DNA of 64,000 nucleotides from Paramyrothecium sp. XJ0827. Taxonomy: Eukaryota; Ascomycota; Sordariomycetes; Hypocreales; Stachybotryaceae. The stretch covers positions 1,674,001 to 1,738,000 of the forward strand of contig JAJFPB010000004.1 of NCBI GenBank assembly GCA_020881915.1. Direction: 5' to 3'. The position numbers and the translations under genes were made by a program. Position 1 is the first letter of the stretch; each line of letters begins with the position of its first letter. Below are positions 46,243-56,582 of the stretch, in pieces. The notes under the pieces were generated by a model, which did not search any database, was not told the DNA's origin, and saw only the letters and a program-made list of their open reading frames with translations.

Positions 46243-47238
46243 ATGGCTTCTACCGCCAAGTACCAGCGCGCTCCTCAGGAAGATCCTGAGGACTACACCC
46301 AGGCGCCACCAGCCTACGCGGAGGGCTCCTCGGCTCGCAACGATGAACAGACTGGCCTTTTCGGTGCGCCGCGCAGCAGCGAGGACAACCTTCCCGATGA
46401 TTTCAAGGTACGTTACAGCAGTACAAAACCGAGATGTTCTGCCAGACCCTCTACTCTGAGAGTCTTGTCGATCTAAATCGCCTTCTATGCCGCACCTCTT
46501 ACTGACATGCAATAGTTTGGAGGCTCTGTCGCCGAGGCCACCGTCGACATCCGCAATCAGTTCATTCGAAAGGTTTATACCATTCTTACCGTTCAGCTGA
46601 TCGCCACTGCCGCCGTGTCCTCTGTCAGCTTCTTCAGCCCCTCCTACAAATCATGGATCCAAAGCAACCCGGCTCTCGTTTGGGTTTCGGTATGTTGCCC
46701 CCGATTCTTTATCTCGTCACACTGCGTTCTAACATTTGTCGGCTAGCTCATCGGTGCCTTGGTCTTCATGGGCCTTACCTTCTGGAAGCGCAAGTCTTAT
46801 CCAACCAACCTACTGTTCCTCTCGCTCTTCACCCTTACCGAAGCCTACTCGATTTCCGTCGTGGTGTCATTCTTCAAGACTTCAATCGTTCTCAACGCCG
46901 TCGTTCTGACTGCCGGAATCTTTGTCTTCCTCACCCTGTTCGCTTGTCAGTCCAAGTACGACTTCACCTCGTGGATGCCGTACTTGTTCGGTGCTCTCTG
47001 GGGTTTGATCCTTTTCGGTTTCATGGCCATGTTCTTCCCTTACAGCTCTACCGGAGAACTCATCTATGGCGGTGCTGCTGCGCTCATCTTCAGTGGCTAC
47101 GTCCTTGTCGACACCCAGATGATCATTCGCAAGCACCATGTCGAGGAGGAGATCGCCGCTGCCATCAGCCTCTACCTGGATATCATCAACCTGTTCCTTG
47201 CCATCTTGAGAATCCTGAACAGCCAGTCCAACAACTAG
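46243..47238 (+). CDS. bxi1: Bax inhibitor-1 family protein (TMBIM/Bxi1)
   Basis: Three exons, 46243-46407, 46516-46689 and 46747-47238, encode 276 aa; all introns are phase 0. A Pro/Tyr/Glu-rich cytosolic N-terminus (QAPPAYAEG) leads to FIRKVYTILTVQL and seven hydrophobic segments. The UPF0005 signature region is FGALWGLILFGFMAMFF to GGAAALIFSGYVLVDTQMI, with the conserved Asp of VDTQ. The C-terminus HHVEEEIAAAISLYLDIINLFLAILRIL carries the acidic residues of the proposed calcium-leak pore. Yeast Bxi1/Ybh3 acts in ER/mitochondrial calcium handling and cell-death control. It converges on the septin gene. Confidence 0.93.
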
Positions 47239-48147
47239 ATAATGGTCCTGTGATATGAGAGGTGCCAGTAGGAGTTGAAACATTGGCACGGAATAGTGGA
47301 CCTTGAACGAACAACTCTTTATGTCGATGTCGTGGCAACAGAACCTGCGCAAAATCCTACGACTTTCACTCGCACTCGGTAATGGTTTGTTTTGGTGTTC
47401 TTGCGATTCGTTGGTACGCGTTGGAATTTGATGCTCCGATTGCTTGTTAGTTTGTGTATAGGCGATTCAGTAGCGGCAATAGCATTATTATCACCCTAAG
47501 TCCATGACAGCTTTAATGCATCAAGATCACGAATAGACCATTACGGCGGGACGAAATAATTCATGTTAAGCGCCCTGGCGTCTCATCGTCTTCCCATTCC
47601 CATCGAACGACACACTCGCATGGGATTGGCACTCGAAAACTGCTTTTGGCGATTTTAGGGACGTAACTTGCTACCTGCATTAGAAGTTCACTACAAAATT
47701 AAGAGAGAAAAAAAGTCTTGACCACAGCGCTGGTTTCAAGTGAAGTATAACATGGCCAGCAGCCCAAAGGCCCCCCAATCATAGACGAGCCATAGCTACA
47801 TGAGCCACAGATCATATCCGTCCCCCATCTAGTTGCTTTCTCTCCTAGAGGACTAGGTAGTCGTGCAGCTCCAGGCCGCCAACCGAGCATACATAAGTGG
47901 AACTGAAGCTGCCTTGTGTTCCTGCTTCCAGTCAGGCGCCGTCTTTACCACAACTTCACCATGCACAGGCCAATCGTGAGACAGGCAAGTACGAGGGGCA
48001 TTCAATTCAACTGCAATTGTAGGGGAATATTCTGGTCTTCTCTGTAGCCGTAGGAGAAAGCGAACCAACGCCAGCAATAAACAAACCAAAGACGCGGGTG
48101 TGTTCAGCAGTCTTTTGGACAACTTCGCACCGCCAACTTTACTCCGA
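47239..48147. other. Tail-to-tail intergenic region
   Basis: 909 bp between the convergent Bxi1 and septin genes. No gene or repeat was recognised. Confidence 0.5.
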
Positions 48148-49780
48148 TCAGATGGAAGTCTTCTCGTTGAGGTCACCATTGGCATCGGTCGTGGTTGGTG
48201 TTGCCTGCGCGGAAGCAGCCTCTCGCTGCATACGGGCCTCGATCTCGCGAAGTTGAGACTCGCGCGCCAAAAGCTCTTGACGCTTCTCGTTGATTTCGCG
48301 CTGGACCTTAAGCTCGATTTCACGGAGCTTCTCCTCCTCGCGACGAAGCTGCTCCTCCTTGAGACGGACGGATTGAGAGGCCAGGTCCTCAGGGTTCATA
48401 GAGCTGTCAATACTAGTGGAACAAATTAAAATCAGTAGAAACGTTATCTGGGATGAAGATTTCTTACCCCGCGGCAGCACCGTCGACGCTCTTAGATAGT
48501 TTCTCGGTACGGTAGTTCTCATATAAGAAGTCGTGGGTAATCTCCTTGAGGTCAGCCAGATGGCTGTGAAGGAGGGCGGATCGAATGGCGAGGAAGTCGG
48601 AGTGACGAGGGTTGTCAACTTCAACCACACCCCATGGGTACTGGCGAGCCCGAACTGTGCGACCGCCAATCTCAACAACATCCTCGGAACCGACAATGGC
48701 GAAAGGCATGAGACCACGGAGCTCTGCGTTCTCCTCGACAGTATCCTCGTCATCTTCTTCGATGTCGTAGGGAAAGTTGTAAACAGGGATACGGTAATGC
48801 TCGATGTCCTCCATGACAAGCTTCTTCGACTCGGCAAGCTCAGCGGGGGTGAGGGAGTCGGCGCGACCGATGACAGGAATAACATTGACACGGGGGGCAA
48901 GGCGCTTCATGAGTTCGATGTCGAGCTCGCGGAGACTACAATTCGTTAGCTAGGTTCAGGCGCATCTTCAGATTCTAGCATCTACATACCCATGGCCTGT
49001 AGGGGTGATAAAGTAGAGCATGGCGTGGACACGGTTGTCCCTGAAGCGTGGGTTACGCTTAATGCGCGACTCTTCCGCCAGAATGTCGTCATATTGCCTC
49101 TCGAGGTAGCCGACGATTTCTGCAAAGCTTAGGGACAGTTAGCAACGGATGCCACGATTCTTCGCGGACGGATGAACCAACCTGGCTTCGTTATCGATCT
49201 GGTCTCCAAATCCAGGAGTGTCGACAATGGTCAGCGAGATACGAGTGCCCTCCTCATCTAATTCCAGCTCTACAACAGATATTAGAAGTCGATTCGATCA
49301 GTCGGTGAAGCATTTGGGATAACCTACCGACGGTAACGGGCTTGATCTTGACGCCTTCCTCTGCAGTAGGGTCGGAGATGTCATCGGCATCCTTGTGCTG
49401 TAGAACGTCCTTGCTGCACAGGGTGTTGACGAAGGTCGTGCGGCCTGGAGATATAGGTGAGTATGCGAGCATTTGGACGTGAGGGACTTCAAGAAGGGAG
49501 TTGGTTAGGCGAAATGGGATCATTCGTACCAGTTCCAGAAGCACCACACACCATCAGGCAGAACTGAATGCCCTTCTTGACATTCTTCTTGCGACGAATC
49601 ATCTTCTGGTGGGATAAAGGGTTAGCAATTGTAGCTCAAGAACAATCAAGCGCCAGTTAAGTGATCAAGATGCGGATTGACAGCCTCACACGAGGCTTTG
49701 GCGAGGGTGACTGCTGGGGTATAGCGAGCGCGCAGCTCAAGGGCGAGGTGTAGAATCGGACGTACGGTAGCGGACGACAT
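48148..49780 (-). CDS. cdc11: Septin, Cdc11-type
   Basis: Seven exons, 49780-49766, 49605-49530, 49444-49328, 49269-49182, 49127-48990, 48935-48468 and 48412-48148, encode 388 aa. The first exon is only 15 nt (MSSAT). The septin GTPase domain has G1 GASGTGRT (residues 26-33, Arg instead of Lys), G3 DTPGFGD and G4 GRAD. The polybasic KMIRRKKNVKK precedes it and should bind phosphoinositides. The septin unique element contains ARQYPWGVVEVDNPRHSDFLAIRSALL. The C-terminus is a heptad coiled coil rich in Arg/Glu (LKEEQLRREEEKLREIELKV). Septins polymerise into filaments and rings at septa, tips and infection structures. Length, Arg in G1 and the coiled coil fit the Cdc11/AspA group; paralog choice is less certain than family. 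Confidence 0.9.
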
Positions 49781-51326
49781 TTTGACAAGATTGAATCGGA
49801 GTTCGCGACGGTAGTGCCGTGTGAATTATGTATCTGCTGTTATCGCAGCTCAACTGTGGGAGGGTGCGGCCGTGGTGTTGGATGGCAAGGCACAAGAGGT
49901 CGGGTTGTAGGTAGCAAGGAGAAAATGTTAAAGGAGAGGTACGGTTGTTGACGAAGGGTGCAATTTCGGGCCTAAGCCAATGGCACCTGCATCGCCAATC
50001 AGGGGGTCTGTGGAGAGCAGAGCTGGCAAGAAGCAGTGACCACTTAAGCCAGCAGTGACCCTTGTTGGCAAGGACAGACCGCCCCTCTGGCCTGTGGAAC
50101 CAAAGCCCGGCGCGTGGCACAAGTATTCCATAAGCTATATTACCTTGGTAAGGTACCTTGAGGAAGTGCCTTACCTCAAGGCACCTTACCTTAGCTTTTG
50201 GGCAGGCACTCCGACAATCTGGAGCCACCAACAGCGGCAGTGTAGCCACACGTCCTGATCAAGCTAAGTCCTGAAGGTCCTGTAGTATCCGAGTGTAGCA
50301 CGAAACAGCCCAATGGCTCTGTTTCTAGGGAGACCATGGCTCATGACTTGCTGGGAATAGACAAGGTAAGATAGGGACACTTTACGAGTGTCTCAGTGGC
50401 ACCCGGAGCTGGTCCAGGGAAGAAACTCCGGTATTGAATTCGATAAGGCAGGTACCTACCTTAGCCAACCCGACATAGAAGTCTTGGTACCGCGTCATGG
50501 GGTACGTGAAGACCGCTTCGAGGCCAGGTAAGGCACGTTAGGTACGCCCGGGACGGTACCGTGCCTCGCGTCCTTCGCCAGCGGCCTTAAAGCTGTGGCG
50601 CTAGGTGCTCTCCTAGGCGATCAAAGTACTTTGAAGTACCGCCTCGCCCCTTTAGAGAGCGACTACTCCCGCAGCATCTGTGGATGCGGAGGTTTCCACA
50701 GGTACCTGGACTCAATCGAGTAAGGTAGGTGCCGAATCGATACGAGGCACAGCGCACTCCACCATAAGGTTGCAGCTACGGTATTCGCAAGGCACAGAGA
50801 TACTTCCACTTCGCTTCAAGCACATGAGGTACAGCCAGCATATGGCAGCGCTTGAATGATAATATCAAGATTAGCACACGATTTAAAAGTCTATGCGCAA
50901 CACATGACAAGATAAACTTGTCAACAACAAAGTCAAGCAACCCATTCTGTCTCGGCTACTTTGCATCGCACGACCAGCCGCCTTGTGCACTTTCACTTCT
51001 ATTTGATGAGTACCCTGTTGAGGTAAGTCTGGCACGACTTGCGTGGCTCACTCATCAATCATCACCCTCGGCCTGGCCAAGAATTTGTTGGCCCGGAAGC
51101 GAATGCCAACGGGCTTCGGATAAGTCCCTGGATTCAGATTAACAGCAGCATCTCGTTCCGCGATGCACTGATCTAACCTTTCCGAGACCTCTTGTTGTCT
51201 TATTGCGTTGCGAGGGACCCCTGGGGACCCGTTTGCTTAAAGCCCCGTCTCCAACAGCCTCACATCATCCGCGAGCGCTTCCGTCATCCAGCTTATACCT
51301 GCCCATCGAGCGGGCTGCAGGCTAAA
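49781..51326. other. Divergent intergenic region with AAGGTACC-type repeats
   Basis: 1.55 kb carrying the promoters of the septin (leftward) and Hsv2 (rightward) genes. From about 50.14 to 50.74 kb it is dense in GGTAAGG/AGGTACCT motifs, including the hairpin at 50147-50190. No gene is supported. Confidence 0.5.
50147..50190. repeat. Hairpin-forming inverted repeat, 17-bp arms
   Basis: The left arm GGTAAGGTACCTTGAGG (50147-50163) pairs with the right arm CCTCAAGGCACCTTACC (50174-50190) with one mismatch around a 10-nt loop. The left arm also contains the palindrome AAGGTACCTT. More copies of the same words flank it. Confidence 0.85.
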
Positions 51327-52620
51327 ATGAACGTGCGACCGCCCATAGAACTTTCAAACCCTGCGGCTGTCCTCTCGGTTTCCTTTAACAGCGATGCTAG
51401 CTGCTTCGCGGTCGGCCTGGAGTCGGGCATCTGCAGTACGTCAGCGTCCCTGTTCTCCGCATTATCGCCATTTACTAACCGCGGCCTTGTTGTACAGTTT
51501 TCCATACAAAATCATGTCTGCTAAAAGCCTCCAGAGGTACGATTCTAGCCCATGTAGCTAAAACATGGACTGATTTTGTTAGATTTCAATGCCGGCATCG
51601 GTCTTGTCCAGATGATGGGCATGACTAACTATCTTGCACTGGTCGGCGGCGGCAAGTCGCCCAAGTTTGCCATGAACAAGGTATTGAGCTCTGGCAAGGA
51701 AATCGTCTCGGTACTGACATTCTGTGCAGGCTATCATATGGGACGACATGAAGGGCAAAGTCGCGTTGGAAATCACTACCCTTACTGCTGTACGCGGTGT
51801 CCAGCTGGGCCGGGAGCGCATCGCTGTTGTATTGCAAAACAGCGTCCGAGTCTACTCTTTCGCCAAGCCCCCGGACTTGCTGCATGTGTATGAGACGGCC
51901 GACAATCTCGCGGGCCTGTGTTGCCTTTCAGACAAGAAGATCGCCTTCCCGGGTCGAACGATCGGCCAGGTGCAACTAGTGGAGGTAGCCACTGGGAACG
52001 TTAGCATCATCCCAGCCCATTCATCCGCTCTTAAGGCTATACAGCTAAGTCCAGATGGCGGACTTCTCGCGACCGCTAGCGAGACGGGCACCCTCATTCG
52101 CGTCTATTCGACAGATAGCTGTGCTCGGCTGGCGGAACTTCGTCGTGGCATAGATCCAGCCAGCATATTCTCTCTCGCCTTCTCACCTGGCGGCAGTATG
52201 CTGGCATGCACGTCGGACAAGTCTACCCTCCACATATTCGACATTCCGAACTCTGGAAACCCTTCGATGCAACGAAATCAACGACTTAGTGGCGCAGCTG
52301 ACAATGCTACTGGCAAATGGGGCATTCTAAGCAGCATCCCGTTGATGCCCCGCGTCTTTTCTGACGTATATTCCTTCGCCTCGTGTCCGTTCGAGGCCGG
52401 AGACGACAGGATGATAGGCGGAATACCATTTTCAGATGGCACTGTTCTCGGGACGACGAGCCCTCCGAAAGGCATCATCGGATGGATCTCAGAGGATAGT
52501 CTTGCCGTCATCGGCGCTGGGCAAGACGCGAGGTGGGAGAAATTTGTGATAGTGGACGGAGACGACGGGAAGCGGCACTGTGTCAGAGAAGGGTGGAAAC
52601 GGTATCTAGGCAACACATGA
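51327..52620 (+). CDS. hsv2: PROPPIN WD-repeat protein, Hsv2-like (SVP1-like protein 2)
   Basis: Four exons, 51327-51435, 51498-51536 (39 nt), 51583-51680 and 51730-52620, encode 378 aa. A seven-bladed propeller is expected: VLSVSFNSDASCFAVGLESG, GIGLVQMMGMTNYLALVGGG, IIWDDMKGK, PAHSSALKAIQLSPDGGLLATASETGTLIRVY, then the lipid-binding motif as LRRG (in AELRRGID), then SIFSLAFSPGGSMLACTSDKSTLHIFD and PPKGIIGWI. PROPPINs bind PI3P and PI(3,5)P2 through the RRG residues and act in autophagy and vacuole/endosome traffic. Absence of the long Atg18 loop and the LRRG variant favour Hsv2 over Atg18. It converges on the Ist3 gene with 131 bp between stops. Confidence 0.9.
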
Positions 52621-52751
52621 TGCACGACTGATGGAAGGATGATACGCTACACATGGCATGGGGACATTTTAGGCGGCGTTCACGGTGCAGGACTGTCCGG
52701 GCAGGCGAGGGTCTTGGGATATGTAAGATGGTTATTGGGCACATTTCACTA

Positions 52752-53766
52752 CTAGTCATCTCGACGCCGAGGCGATCGGCTGCGGCTTCGCCTTCTTGGG
52801 CGTCTGCCTTGTTCTTCCTCATGTCTGTCTCTCCTGTGCCGACGCTCCTCTGCCTTCTCGCCTCCATGCCGTCGATTGCCGTCCTCCCGTGGCCTGCGAT
52901 GGTGGTCCCGTTCCTTCTCGTAATCTCGCCTGTCCCTTTCTCTCGGACGTTCTGTAGAGCCGTCGCGTTCTCTGTGCCGTCGACTACTCCGGTGTTCATC
53001 CTCGTCCCGTCGCCGTCGATGCTTCTCCTCGGGAGACTCATTTCTTTGTGACCTTGAATGCTCCTCATCGCTTTCGTGCCTCCTTGACCTGTGGGAACGA
53101 TGATGACCGTGTCTTTGTTTCTTCTTCTCTCTCCTCTCAGCATCTCGTTTGGCATCCTCGACCTCCTTCTTCTTTTCCTCGATGAGGAAGCCCTTCATGG
53201 GGTCATCGTCGTCGTGATCTCGCATGAGCTTGGCCAGTTCAATCTCCTCTGGTAGCATCGGCCGTCGTTCCACTTCGTCGTCGCTGCTCTCTTCTTCGGA
53301 CAAGGCTTGACCCTGCCTGCGCATAATGTCTTCCCAGCCGACCTTGAACTCGTCCAGGTCTTCGTCGTCGCGGACCTTGTAGCGGGCGTGGTCAACCGAT
53401 ATGAGCCTGCCTCCTATTTCTGCACCGCCAAGGTTGTCCACGGCTAGGTCTGTACTCCTCTGGTCTTCATATTTCAGCCAGCCAAAACCCTTCGATTTTC
53501 CGCTTTCTTTGTCGCGCGCGAGCTTGAGGAACGTCGGTTCGCCGAACTGGGAGAAGATCGTTATGACATCGCCTTCGGAAAGCTCATATGGTAGCCCGCC
53601 AAAGTAGATGTAGGCCGTGTCACGGTAGTCTACGTGCCAGGAAGCATTAGGTGATCTGTGTTCTTGCATTAGCTTGCGTACCGTGCCGGCTAAAGATGGA
53701 GGAAACTCACATTCCGTTCTCGATCTCCTTCTTATTGAGGGCCTGGATCGCCCGGATTTTGTTCAT
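52752..53766 (-). CDS. ist3: U2 snRNP RNA-binding protein Ist3/Snu17-like (RBMX2)
   Basis: Two exons, 53766-53711 and 53655-52752, encode 319 aa; the 55-nt intron runs GTGAGT to CACAG. The N-terminus MNKIRAIQALNKKEIENG and the phrase SPNASWHVDYRDTAYIYFGGL are hallmarks of Ist3. One RRM follows with RNP2 IYFGGL and RNP1 KGFGWLKY, then DHARYK. The C-terminal half is charged, with long Arg/His/Asp/Glu repeats ending RRRSRSRSPRRR, an RS-like nuclear tail. Ist3 with Pml1 and Bud13 forms the RES complex that helps splicing and pre-mRNA retention in the nucleus. The tail is longer than in yeast, as usual in filamentous fungi. Confidence 0.92.
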
Positions 53767-54329
53767 GTTTGATAGATCAAAGTCAGAGGGCTCGGGGAAA
53801 TGCGCAGCAGACCACGCGGCAAGCAGACCGGCGCGGGTTCATGTAAAAGAAAGCAACAAGCGTGCGAGGTGGACGGTAAAGATAAGCTGCCTGCAAGGCT
53901 GAGGTCATGGCACTAAAATCACCATCTTGTACCTGCACCGGCTGTTGCTACAGGCGTCCGTGCGCTCAACCTTGCTGGCCGATGGCGGGTCAATTTCCAG
54001 ACCGACCCTCCTAAATTCCCCAGAGGTCAACATGATGGTTACAAGGAAATCAAGGGACGGATAAACTCCTCTCACAAAACGCTTGTGTCGCATCGACAAT
54101 TACCAAGACGAGGCAAGACCCGACCGTTCCCTGACACTTTCCCCTTCGTCATGCTCCAACGAGGAGCTTGATCCCCGGCCAACTTCCCGTTCCTCGACCG
54201 AGTTCAGTTCAAGAAGCCTCGAGCTTCCACGAGAGACGCGTTCGAGGCGAAAACTGCCATCTATGCTCTGAATTCACTGCCCAAGCTCATACCCGGCCAG
54301 AGTGCGCTCATCGGCGACCCCTGGTAGCC
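53767..54329. other. Bidirectional promoter region
   Basis: 563 bp shared by the divergent Ist3 and dynein light intermediate chain genes, so both core promoters must sit here. No further feature was recognised. Confidence 0.5.
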
Positions 54330-56181
54330 ATGACGACCAGCGCAAACAGAGTCTCGACCTACACGACCGGTTCAGGGGAAGCAGATGGTCGCAATGGGGA
54401 GCAGAAGAAGAACTTGTGGCAATCCATGCTGGAATCAGTCGCCAGTGGCAAACGCCTGCCAGAGAAGAATCTCCTTGTATTGGGTATGGCAAGCACGTGG
54501 ACGGGTTGGGAATCTCTCGCAGATCGTTCTGACTTGCAACAGGCGGCACCCCCGAATCGCAACGAGACTTCCTCGAGTCGCTGTCCACTCCAGAGCTAAG
54601 GCGCAACCTCGACCGGCAAAAGACGCCACCGATTGCGAACAATTTTGCCTTGGGCTACGCGTACTACGACGTGCTGGATGCCGACCAGGACGGTTTGTTC
54701 TCGCCAAGCCCCACGGAATCTACCCGCATTTAACAAAAAGGACTAGATACCCTTGCGCGAGTCTCTCTATATCTGCTTTCCCAACCTTCCAACGAGTTTG
54801 CCTCCCTTGTCGCTCCCCTCCTTACTCCCGAAACGATATCAAATACCGCCATTGTGATATTGTTGGACTGGTTCCAGCCGCACTTGTGGCTTCGCCAGCT
54901 ATGGACCTGGATTCGGGTAATAGAGGGGGTTATGGACCAAATGGGCGGAGACGAGCGTGAGAAAATGGAGGAAGTCATTGCCTCTTGGAAAGAGAGGGGC
55001 CGGGGAGGCGCATCCACGAACCTCGATGGCACTACTTCAGCTGTTGGAGCCACCGGAGACGGAGATGGTCTGTTACCACTCGGACCCGGCGAGTGGACGG
55101 AACCCCTCGGCCTGCCTCTTTGCGTTGTCTGTCAAAACGTGAGTAGCAGCCCACCTGTTGGTAGCCGGAAACTGAACAAAAGTAGGCACAAAGGATGGAA
55201 TATCTGGAGAAGAATAACCACTGGAAGGAACCTGACTTTGACACTGTTCTACAATATCTGCGAACAGTTCTCTTGCGGCGTGAGTCTTCTTGCGCGTCTG
55301 GTGACGCAGTATGCTAACGAAGGCCAGACGGTGCTTCCCTTGTGTACACCTCACAGAGCGCCCCTTCACAATTACCGTCACTCATACACTCCACCCTTGG
55401 CATCACCTCATTACTTAAACGCCAACCTCTCAAGCATAACGTCATTGACCGTGATAAGATAGTCGTGCCTCCGAACTGGGACTCGTGGGGCAAGATCCGA
55501 GTGCTGGGCGGTGCGTTCGACACAGAAATCACATCTCAGGGATGGGCTGAGGATATCAAGCTGCCCCTAGAGACCGATTTCTCTGCCGCAACTGATGAGG
55601 ATGAGCAAGAAGATGAAGGCAGTGGCGACCACCAGAATGAGAGAGAAGGACAACCTAACCACAACAATAGCGCCATTGTGCGGTACGAGAATTGGTGCCA
55701 AGTACCTAATAGCGGCGGTCTGGCGGTCGTCGAGAGCGCAATGAACAACGGCACTGCCGTAGCTGTGGATAGTGATGATACACAAGAGTTCTTGGAACGG
55801 CAGCTCAAGATCCTGGAGGCTTTCAAGTCCAAGGCACAAGAGCCTACGCCAGACAGTCCCGGGGGTTTACCTACGAGGCGGCAGGACAGGAAGGACGGCG
55901 TGAGCGAGCACATCGGCCCAGTTCAGTTCAACATGGGTGGCATCCAAGTCGACGCTGATGATATGCTGCAACGGATTAAGGTAAGCGTTTGAAAAAGCCG
56001 TGGGAGCACGTCTTGGAACGCAACAGGCTAATAGCGTACTCAGGATCGAAACGCACCTCTGTCTAACCAGGAGTCAACAGCCGCAGAGGTCGAAACAGCT
56101 GCCGACAACATGGCGAAGAATTATGACAATGATCAGCTGCAAAACTTCTTTTCAGGCCTGATGAATCGGAAAGGCGCATAA
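54330..56181 (+). CDS. Cytoplasmic dynein light intermediate chain
   Basis: Six exons, 54330-54483, 54543-54692, 54747-55138, 55186-55279, 55328-55980 and 56044-56181, encode 526 aa. The exon 3 acceptor could instead be at 54740, adding two residues. The protein is a dynein-1 subunit that links the motor to cargo adaptors. The Ras-like domain begins LWQSMLESVASGKRLPEKNLLVLGGTPESQ. The P-loop Lys and Ser/Thr are absent (GGTPESQ), as in fungal members. Further marks are NFALGYAYYDVLDADQDDTLARVSLY, ILLDWFQPHLWLRQL and EPLGLPLCVVCQNAQRMEYLEK. The C-terminal adaptor region includes DTQEFLERQLKILEAF and ends DNDQLQNFFSGLMNRKGA, a helix type known to bind adaptors. Confidence 0.92.
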
Positions 56182-56582
56182 TCTACCATTATATGCGCAT
56201 AGTCTGAGGTGGCCAAACAGTACCGTTCTAGCACTTCGCAGTGGACGCTGCATATACAGTGAGGACGTTGACAGGCGTGGCGAGTCGTATCAAGATTTAT
56301 AAAGGGAGGGGTTTGGTGATGTGGATTAGATACCCCTAAAGAGAAGTCCAAGCGTCTTATTCGAGCGCCTGAATGGGCCAGATATGTCTCAACGCAGATT
56401 GCAGTCACCATGGTGAAAAGCAGCTGAACATCCAGAATGAACTCATTTGGGTCCTTGAATTCACAAAACATCCCAACCCTTAAGCCTGGGCCCCTGCAAC
56501 CGGAAATCAAATGTTACCCAAAATCCCAACTTCGTAGCGCCATCCGCGTGTAAACCGACCGCCTTGCAAAGCAAACCCCTGA
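56182..56582. other. Tail-to-tail intergenic region
   Basis: 401 bp between the convergent dynein light intermediate chain and SPATA20-like genes. Nothing else was recognised. Confidence 0.5.
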
